Both the position numbers and the translations under genes were made by a program. Positions 57,952 through 64,000 of a DNA stretch of 64,000 bases are shown here, piece after piece. Positions within the stretch are counted from its first letter, which is position 1, and each line of letters starts with the position of its first letter. This stretch comes from Gaetbulibacter_A aestuarii (GTDB lineage: Bacteria > Bacteroidota > Bacteroidia > Flavobacteriales > Flavobacteriaceae). The DNA is taken from positions 248,001 to 312,000 of the forward strand of contig NZ_BAABAY010000007.1 of NCBI RefSeq assembly GCF_039537665.1. The letters are read 5' to 3'. Below the pieces are notes generated by a model. It was not told where the DNA came from. It saw nothing but the letters and a program-made list of their open reading frames with translations, and ran no database searches.

Positions 57952-60162
57952 ATGTCTAGAATTATTTATACAAAAACCGATGAGGCACCGGCTTTAGCAA
58001 CGCGCTCTTTTCTTCCTATTGTAGAACGTTTTGTAAACAGCTCAGGTATTACTATTGAAACAAAAGATATTTCATTGGCTGCCAGAATTTTATCGGTTTT
58101 TCCTGATTTTTTACCAGAAGATAAACGCGTTTCAAATGATCTGGCTTTTTTAGGTGATCTGGCAAAAACACCAGAGGCTAACATTATTAAATTACCAAAT
58201 ATCAGTGCCTCAATTCCCCAATTAACAGGTGCTATTAAAGAATTACAAGCTCAAGGTTATCCGCTTCCTAATTATCCCGAAGAACCGAAAGACGACATAG
58301 AAAAAGATATAAAAGCGCGTTATGATAAAGTAAAAGGTAGTGCCGTTAACCCGGTATTACGTGAAGGTAACAGTGATAGACGTGCTCCTAAAGCAGTAAA
58401 GAACTTCGCCAAAAAGAATCCGCATTATATGGGTCCGTGGACCAAGGACTCTAAAACTCATGTGGCCACTATGTCGGAAGGAGATTTTGCGCATAATGAA
58501 AAATCAGTGACTCTAGATCATGAAACTGCAATAACTATTGAGTTAACGGATACTACAGGGCATAAAACCATATTAAAAGACAGTTTTAAAATTCTCAAAG
58601 GAGAAATAATCGATGCTACGGTAATGAGTAAGACAGCTTTATTGGCATTTTTTGAAAAAGAAATTGCTGATGCCAGAAACAAAGGTATATTGTTCTCACT
58701 ACATATGAAAGGAACGATGATGAAGGTAAGCGACCCAATCATCTTCGGCCATGCCGTTAAAGTGTATTTTAAAGATGTTTTTGAAAAATATGGCGAAACT
58801 TTTAAAGCTCTTGGTATAAATGTGACTTCCGGGTTAGGCAATCTTTTAGAGCACATTAAGGAATTACCTAAAGCAAAATATGAAGAAATAAAAGCGGATA
58901 TCGATGCAACTTATAAAAATGGTCCCGCAATAGCTATGGTAAATAGCGACAAAGGCATTACCAACCTACACGTTCCGAGCGATGTGATCATTGATGCTTC
59001 AATGCCGGCGATGATCCGAAATTCAGGTAAAATGTGGAATGCTGAAGGTGAATTACAGGATACAAAAGCTGTGATTCCGGACAGTAGTTATGCCGGTGTT
59101 TACCAGGCTACTATCGATTTTTGTAAAGAAAATGGTGCTTTTGATCCAACGACTATGGGAACGGTTCCTAATGTGGGTTTGATGGCTCAAAAAGCTGAAG
59201 AATATGGATCTCACGACAAAACTTTTGAAATCCCAGCTGATGGTATTGTTCGTGTAATTGATACCGAAGGAAATACCCTATTGGAACATGACGTTAAAAC
59301 CGGTGATATCTGGCGTATGTGTCAGACTAAAGATGCACCTATTCAGGACTGGGTGAAGTTGGCTGTTAACCGTTCCAGAGCTTCTGAAACTCCTGCTATT
59401 TTTTGGTTAGACGAAAATCGTGCACATGACGCTGAGCTAATTAAAAAAGTGAATTTGTATCTCAAAGAGCTTGATACTGAAGGTTTAGACATACGAATTA
59501 TGTCGCCAATAGATGCTACAAAATACACTTGTGAACGTTTGAAGGCAGGTAAAGATACAATCTCAGTTAGTGGTAATGTGCTGCGCGATTATTTAACCGA
59601 CCTCTTCCCTATTTTGGAAGTAGGTACCAGTGCGAAAATGTTATCTATTGTACCCCTAATGAATGGAGGCGGATTATTTGAAACCGGTGCCGGTGGTTCT
59701 GCACCAAAGCACGTACAGCAATTTCTGGAAGAAAACCACTTGCGTTGGGATTCTTTAGGAGAGTTCCTGGCACTTTCAGTTTCATTGGAACACTTAAGTG
59801 AAGCGCATAACAACCCAAGAGCAAAAGTATTAAGCGAAGCCCTTGATAAAGCTACCGAGAAATTGTTAGATAATAAAAAGGGACCATCACGTGTAGCAGG
59901 CGAGATTGATAATCGTGGTAGTCATTACTATCTGGCTGCATATTGGGCTGAAGCTTTAGCTAATCAAGATAAGGATCCTGAATTAAAAGCTGAATTCACC
60001 TCAGTGGCGGAAGCTTTGGCGAACGGGGAAAATATCATTTCAGATGAATTGATTAAAATTCAAGGTAAGCCAGTTGATATTGGCGGTTATTACAAACCCA
60101 ATGAAACCTTGACGACTGAAGCCATGAGGCCAAGTAAAAGTTTAAATAATATAATCAAGTAA
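57952..60162 (+). CDS. icd: NADP-dependent isocitrate dehydrogenase, monomeric type
   Basis: 736 residues from the ATG at 57952 (MSRIIYTKTDEAPALATRSF); an in-frame extension to 57907 crosses the leader hairpin and is rejected. The length and sequence (NPVLREGNSDRRAPKAVKNF, FSLHMKGTMMKVSDPI, NGGGLFETGAGGSAPKHV, GEFLALSVSLEHL) are those of the monomeric Icd family, unrelated in size to the dimeric enzyme. It oxidises isocitrate to 2-oxoglutarate, producing NADPH in the TCA cycle. Monocistronic, ended by the terminator at 60180. Confidence 0.96.
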   Translation: MSRIIYTKTDEAPALATRSFLPIVERFVNSSGITIETKDISLAARILSVFPDFLPEDKRVSNDLAFLGDLAKTPEANIIKLPNISASIPQLTGAIKELQAQGYPLPNYPEEPKDDIEKDIKARYDKVKGSAVNPVLREGNSDRRAPKAVKNFAKKNPHYMGPWTKDSKTHVATMSEGDFAHNEKSVTLDHETAITIELTDTTGHKTILKDSFKILKGEIIDATVMSKTALLAFFEKEIADARNKGILFSLHMKGTMMKVSDPIIFGHAVKVYFKDVFEKYGETFKALGINVTSGLGNLLEHIKELPKAKYEEIKADIDATYKNGPAIAMVNSDKGITNLHVPSDVIIDASMPAMIRNSGKMWNAEGELQDTKAVIPDSSYAGVYQATIDFCKENGAFDPTTMGTVPNVGLMAQKAEEYGSHDKTFEIPADGIVRVIDTEGNTLLEHDVKTGDIWRMCQTKDAPIQDWVKLAVNRSRASETPAIFWLDENRAHDAELIKKVNLYLKELDTEGLDIRIMSPIDATKYTCERLKAGKDTISVSGNVLRDYLTDLFPILEVGTSAKMLSIVPLMNGGGLFETGAGGSAPKHVQQFLEENHLRWDSLGEFLALSVSLEHLSEAHNNPRAKVLSEALDKATEKLLDNKKGPSRVAGEIDNRGSHYYLAAYWAEALANQDKDPELKAEFTSVAEALANGENIISDELIKIQGKPVDIGGYYKPNETLTTEAMRPSKSLNNIIK

Positions 60163-60179
60163 AATTTATAGATTATACT

Positions 60180-60201
60180 AAAGCCCCTATTTTGGGGCTT
60201 T
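60180..60201 (+). terminator. Terminator after icd
   Basis: 8-bp perfect stem AAAGCCCC / GGGGCTTT with loop TATTTT and a T tract. Confidence 0.9.
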
Positions 60202-60205
60202 TTTT

Positions 60206-60213
60206 TATTTTTA
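60206..60213 (+). promoter_or_regulatory. Promoter -7-like box before the second TonB receptor
   Basis: TATTTTTA, one base from consensus, 5 nt before an ATG at 60219, directly after the icd terminator. Confidence 0.4.
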
Positions 60214-60218
60214 CAAAA

Positions 60219-62597
60219 ATGCGCTATGCTATGAAAAGTACCCTCCTTGGGATTTTCTTTATCTTACTTCATGTTATGATGATCCAGGCTCAGGATAAGG
60301 TAACTTTGAGTGGTCGGGTATTCGAATCAAAAAGTAATGAAACCCTTATCGGTGTTACCATCTATTTTCCTGATTTGAGCACGGGAACCATAACCAACGA
60401 ATATGGTTTTTACTCGATTACCGTGCCTCAGGGTACTTACAACATTACCGTTAGTTATATAGGATACCAAAATATCAATGAATCTATTGCACTCACAGCC
60501 AATACATCCCGAGATTTTAAATTAAAGGAAAATCTGGAGGAGTTGCAAGAAGTTGTAATCACTAAAGATGTAGAAAAACTCGATATTAAGTCACCTCAAA
60601 TGAGCGTGAACACACTCAAGGCTTCAACCATCAAAACTATTCCCGTGGTATTAGGGGAATCAGATATTGTAAAAGCAATTACCCTGTTACCCGGTGTTAC
60701 CAGTGCAGGTGAAGGCGCTTCAGGTTTCAATGTACGTGGTGGTGCAGCCGATCAAAACCTAATACTTCTTGATGAGGCAACTATTTACAATTCTTCCCAT
60801 TTGTTTGGATTATTTTCAGTTTTTAATCCCGATGCCATTAAGGACTTGAAATTATACAAAGGAGGTATTCCTGCCCGTTATGGTGGTCGGGTTTCTTCAG
60901 TTTTGGATATTTATCAAAAAGAAGGGAATAGTAAAGCTTTTAAAGTTAATGGTGGTATTGGCGCAGTTTCCAGTCGATTACTGGCCGAAGGTCCTCTAAA
61001 AAAAGATACCGGTTCTTTTCTCCTTGGCGGAAGATCCAGTTATGCGCATTTGTTCCTTCCATTGTTCGATGTGAATAATAGTGCCTATTTCTATGATCTC
61101 AATACTAAATTAAGTTACAAACTGAATGCTAACAACACTGTTTATCTGTCAGGTTATTTTGGTCGCGATGTTTTCAAAATTCAGGATAGTTTTGAAAATG
61201 CCTACGGAAATGCCGTGCTGAATTTTCGTTGGAATCATTTGTATTCAGACAAGTTATTTTCAAATCTTTCATTGATCTATTCGAATTATGACTATGATCT
61301 GAAATTAAATTTTGTTGAATTTGACTGGGTTTCAGGTATACGGAATTTCAATTTAAAATATGATTTTAAACATTACATAAGCGATGGTTTCAAATTGTAT
61401 TATGGTTTAAATAGCATTTATTATAAGTTTAATCCGGGTGATATTGAGCCAACATCTGAGACTTCAGGGATCAATCCTTTTAAACTAACCGACAAATATG
61501 CCTTTGAAAATGCGTTTTATTTAGATGCAGAGCAGCGTTTATCTGATAAGTTAGAGGTTTCTTATGGTTTACGGTTGAGTTCATTTTTGCGTTTGGGTCA
61601 AACATTGAACACTTATGAAAATGATCAGGCCGTAATATTCAATCAACAACAACAAATTTATGAAAAGGCCGATCCTACGGGTGAAGTTAACTATAAACGC
61701 AGTGAGGTTATAAAATCTTTTTTTAATCTGGAACCACGATTTTCTTTGGCCTATCAACTAAATAATGAATCTTCCTTAAAGGCCAGTTATAATCGCATGA
61801 GTCAGTATTTACATTTGCTATCCAATACGAGCTCGCCCACCCCTCTCGATGTTTGGACGCCTAGCGGAAAATATGTAAAACCCCAATTACTCGATCAGGT
61901 GGCCATTGGTTATTTTAAAGAATTCGAACAGAATACCTATAGTCTGGAAGTTGAAAGTTTTTACAAGACTATAAAAAACAGGATTGATTATATCGATGGT
62001 GCCGACCTGATCGCAAACAATGCCATTGAACAAGTTATTTTAAACGGAAAAGCTCGGGCTTATGGTCTTGAAATCTTATTCAGAAAAAATAAAGGACAGT
62101 TAAAAGGATGGTTATCTTATACCCTATCGAAGTCAGAACAACAAACACCTGGAAGAACTCCGGAAGAAACCGGAATCAACCGAGGGCGATGGTACAATAC
62201 GCCATACGACAAAACCCATGATATTTCGCTTACAGGAAGTTATGATTTCAACGATAAATGGAAATTAAGTTCTAATTTCATTTTTCAAACAGGTCAACCA
62301 ACCTCTTACCCTGTAAGTCAATATGAATACAATAACATCTCGATTGCCAATTTTAATTACAGAAATGCGAACAGATTACCGGCATATAACCGATTAGATT
62401 TGGCCTTAAACTATACACCCAAACCAAAAAAGAAAGGCTATCAAAGTTCCTGGGTATTTAGCATTTATAATTTGTACAATCGCAAAAATGCAAGTTCTAT
62501 AACATTCCGACAAAACAGAAATACAGGAACGAACGAAGCCATTCAATTATCCATTTTTGGTATTATACCTTCCGTTACTTATAATTTTAAATTTTAG
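60219..62597 (+). CDS. TonB-dependent receptor with carboxypeptidase-like N-terminal domain
   Basis: 792 residues from the ATG at 60219; the ATG at 60231 (MKSTLLGIFFILLHVMMIQAQ) is an equally good signal-peptide start. A carboxypeptidase-like beta domain (about 30-110) is followed by a plug (about 125-230, GEGASGFNVRGGAADQNLI and LYKGGIPARYGGRVSSVLDI) and a 22-strand-type barrel ending with SVTYNFKF. The barrel-end and plug features are of the type that pairs with a DUF4249 lipoprotein, and that gene follows 1 bp after the stop. Substrate unknown. Confidence 0.88.
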   Translation: MRYAMKSTLLGIFFILLHVMMIQAQDKVTLSGRVFESKSNETLIGVTIYFPDLSTGTITNEYGFYSITVPQGTYNITVSYIGYQNINESIALTANTSRDFKLKENLEELQEVVITKDVEKLDIKSPQMSVNTLKASTIKTIPVVLGESDIVKAITLLPGVTSAGEGASGFNVRGGAADQNLILLDEATIYNSSHLFGLFSVFNPDAIKDLKLYKGGIPARYGGRVSSVLDIYQKEGNSKAFKVNGGIGAVSSRLLAEGPLKKDTGSFLLGGRSSYAHLFLPLFDVNNSAYFYDLNTKLSYKLNANNTVYLSGYFGRDVFKIQDSFENAYGNAVLNFRWNHLYSDKLFSNLSLIYSNYDYDLKLNFVEFDWVSGIRNFNLKYDFKHYISDGFKLYYGLNSIYYKFNPGDIEPTSETSGINPFKLTDKYAFENAFYLDAEQRLSDKLEVSYGLRLSSFLRLGQTLNTYENDQAVIFNQQQQIYEKADPTGEVNYKRSEVIKSFFNLEPRFSLAYQLNNESSLKASYNRMSQYLHLLSNTSSPTPLDVWTPSGKYVKPQLLDQVAIGYFKEFEQNTYSLEVESFYKTIKNRIDYIDGADLIANNAIEQVILNGKARAYGLEILFRKNKGQLKGWLSYTLSKSEQQTPGRTPEETGINRGRWYNTPYDKTHDISLTGSYDFNDKWKLSSNFIFQTGQPTSYPVSQYEYNNISIANFNYRNANRLPAYNRLDLALNYTPKPKKKGYQSSWVFSIYNLYNRKNASSITFRQNRNTGTNEAIQLSIFGIIPSVTYNFKF

Positions 62598-62598
62598 A

Positions 62599-63411
62599 AT
62601 GAACTATTTAAAATACATATTGCTTTTTTTAATCCTGGCCAGTTGTGAGGATGTGGTTACTGTTAATACCCCAACAGAAGCGCCAAGATTAGTTATTGAT
62701 GCCTCCATCGACTGGTTTAAAGGCACTGATGGCAGTAATCAAGAGTTCAAGCTAACCGAAACAGCACCCTATTTTAATGATGGTGTACCACCCGCAACAG
62801 GCGCTCAGGTTACTGTTCAAAATTCAAATAATGATACTTTTGTTTTTATCGAAGATGGCACTACGGGTATTTATAAAAACACCACTTTCGTACCGGTTCT
62901 AAATGAAACCTATACCATAACCATAAATTATAAAAGCGAAACTTATACCGGTTCAGAAACACTCTTACCCGTGGCCAGTATTGAATATGTTGAGCAGAAT
63001 GATAATGGAGGATTTACGGGTGATGAAACCGAATTAAAAGCATATTACACGGATCCTGCAGGTGAAGTTAATTATAATTTCTTTGAATTTATTAGTGATA
63101 TTCCTGTCATTCCTAGTCTATCTGTATATAAAGATGAATTCACAGATGGCAACACCATATTTGGATTTTACACAGAGATGGATCTGAGTACAGGAGATAT
63201 GGTAACAATAAGAAATTACGGTGTTTCAGAACAATTTTACAATTACATGTTTGTACTATTACAACAAAATAGCCAGGAAGGTGGTGGCCCGTTTGAAACC
63301 CAACCCGCTACGGTTCGCGGAAACTGTATCAATGTTACTAATCCGGAGCATTATCCCTTAGGATATTTCCGGGCGTCTCAGGTTGATGAGTTTATTTATA
63401 CCGTAAAGTAG
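62599..63411 (+). CDS. DUF4249 family lipoprotein
   Basis: 270 residues from the ATG at 62599; an in-frame ATG at 62557 lies within the preceding gene. Lipoprotein signal LFLILASC with C16. The body (EAPRLVIDASIDWFKG, TGAQVTVQNSNNDTFVF, GIYKNTTFVPVLNETYTITI, GSETLLPVASIE) has the immunoglobulin-like pattern of DUF4249. Such proteins are encoded beside TonB receptors in Bacteroidota and probably act as their surface or periplasmic partner. It ends near YPLGYFRASQVDEFIYTV, as the family does. Confidence 0.88.
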   Translation: MNYLKYILLFLILASCEDVVTVNTPTEAPRLVIDASIDWFKGTDGSNQEFKLTETAPYFNDGVPPATGAQVTVQNSNNDTFVFIEDGTTGIYKNTTFVPVLNETYTITINYKSETYTGSETLLPVASIEYVEQNDNGGFTGDETELKAYYTDPAGEVNYNFFEFISDIPVIPSLSVYKDEFTDGNTIFGFYTEMDLSTGDMVTIRNYGVSEQFYNYMFVLLQQNSQEGGGPFETQPATVRGNCINVTNPEHYPLGYFRASQVDEFIYTVK

Positions 63412-63441
63412 TAACTCATTTTTAAATTTAAGTAACCTTAT

Positions 63442-63476
63442 TTGAATCCGGTTAAAAGGAAAAAAACGTATTTTTG
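63442..63476 (+). promoter_or_regulatory. murQ promoter, abutting the start codon
   Basis: TTG (63442-63444), 24 nt, TATTTTTG (63469-63476), then AACT and ATG (63481). The -7 box is exact; the spacer is slightly long. Confidence 0.55.
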
Positions 63477-63480
63477 AACT

Positions 63481-64000
63481 ATGAGCTTTACTAAAACCAC
63501 AGAACAAGATTCTCATTACAACGATCTGGAGCATATGCCTGTTGGTGATTTACTTTTGAATATTAATAATGAGGATAAAACGGTCCCAATGGCTGTTGAA
63601 AAAGCTTTACCACAAATTGAGGTTTTAGTTAAACACGTAGTGAATCAATTGAAAAAAGGCGGTCGTCTTTTCTATATTGGTGCAGGAACTAGTGGACGCT
63701 TAGGTATTTTGGATGCTTCCGAATGTCCACCAACTTTTGGTGTGCCTCATGAATTAGTTATCGGGTTGATTGCCGGTGGTGATTCCGCCATTCGCAAAGC
63801 GGTAGAATTCGCTGAAGATTCCATAACCCAAGCCTGGAAGGATCTGGAAGCTCATAACATTAATAAAAATGACATCGTTATTGGTATAGCTGCTTCGGGC
63901 ACTACACCTTATGTTATTGGTGGCATAGGAGCTTGTAATGAGCACCATATTCCAACAGGTTGCATCACATGTAACAAAAATAGCACCTTGGCTCAGGTAG
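63481..64000 (+). CDS. murQ: N-acetylmuramic acid 6-phosphate etherase, N-terminal part (runs off the right edge)
   Basis: The first 173 residues of a family of about 270-300. The start MSFTKTTEQDSHYNDLEHMP matches homologues exactly at the ATG. The SIS domain begins with GGRLFYIGAGTSGRLGILDA and continues with SECPPTFG and a GIAASGTTPYV loop, all MurQ signatures. It removes the lactyl ether of MurNAc-6-phosphate, giving GlcNAc-6-phosphate in peptidoglycan recycling or use of external MurNAc. The promoter box ends 4 nt before the ATG. Confidence 0.93.
   Translation, partial: MSFTKTTEQDSHYNDLEHMPVGDLLLNINNEDKTVPMAVEKALPQIEVLVKHVVNQLKKGGRLFYIGAGTSGRLGILDASECPPTFGVPHELVIGLIAGGDSAIRKAVEFAEDSITQAWKDLEAHNINKNDIVIGIAASGTTPYVIGGIGACNEHHIPTGCITCNKNSTLAQV

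Noticed and set aside
1..64000. Mobile elements, prophage, CRISPR arrays, tRNA or rRNA genes
   Set aside because: None was recognised on either strand; the gene order is that of a conserved chromosome segment.

Overview
This window is chromosomal DNA of a member of the Bacteroidota, almost certainly family Flavobacteriaceae. The evidence is the low GC content, repeated promoter boxes of the Bacteroidota type (TAnnTTTG, some with an upstream TTG), the type IX secretion protein PorD, SusC-like and carboxypeptidase-domain TonB receptors, a DUF4249 lipoprotein, flavobacterial-only families (DUF6146, DUF6787, DUF6913), and gene clusters typical of that family. It is a core-genome stretch. No transposase, integrase, prophage, CRISPR array, rRNA or recognisable tRNA is visible.

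Layout. 1-9.3 kb: the start of ychF, a secreted carboxypeptidase-domain protein, a ferredoxin divergent from a LuxC-type acyl-CoA reductase, serC-serA, and a small operon (DUF6146, DUF6787, a His-rich membrane protein) leading into a TonB receptor. 9.3-18.6 kb: msrA-folE, a LolD-type ATPase, a GH30 lipoprotein, a TIGR02757 protein, S10 and M61 peptidases and a glycosyltransferase. 18.6-22.8 kb: a BatA-type protein, a dihydroorotase homologue lacking its metal ligands, a small membrane protein and an esterase. 22.9-35.3 kb, all on the minus strand: a two-component system, coaE, ybbR, a GT2 enzyme, fabI, then the conserved bamD-rpoZ-coaBC-porD-recN cluster and dapA. 35.4-42.2 kb: a 5'-nucleotidase split into two genes, two AT-rich paralogous membrane proteins, and GNAT-prmC-ligA. 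42.2-52.9 kb: ribD, a HAD phosphatase, an IMPACT protein, a thioesterase, dnaA with a phosphatase and a methyltransferase, a lysozyme-like protein, dapF-GNAT-mltG and htrA. 52.9-64 kb: a long GAPDH, a coiled-coil membrane protein, a 60-residue protein, trmD, rplS, a roughly 510-nt intergenic region that looks like a structured RNA gene, monomeric icd, a TonB receptor with a DUF4249 partner, and the start of murQ.

Functionally the window combines cofactor and amino-acid synthesis (CoA, riboflavin, GTP-derived pterins, serine, diaminopimelate), envelope building and turnover (BamD, PorD, MltG, DapA/F, MurQ), replication and repair (DnaA, LigA, RecN) and translation (TrmD, RplS, PrmC).

The most noteworthy items are: (1) the apparent structured RNA between rplS and icd, with its own promoter, a long-range closing helix, GNRA-capped hairpins, a possible pseudoknot and a very strong terminator; (2) a recurring layout in which the promoter box ends only 3-5 nt before the start codon, predicting leaderless mRNAs for about seven genes; (3) a catalytically dead dihydroorotase-like protein; (4) two divergent promoters that face each other across a palindromic repeat. 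All coordinates and motifs were read by eye; no alignment, folding or database search was run.
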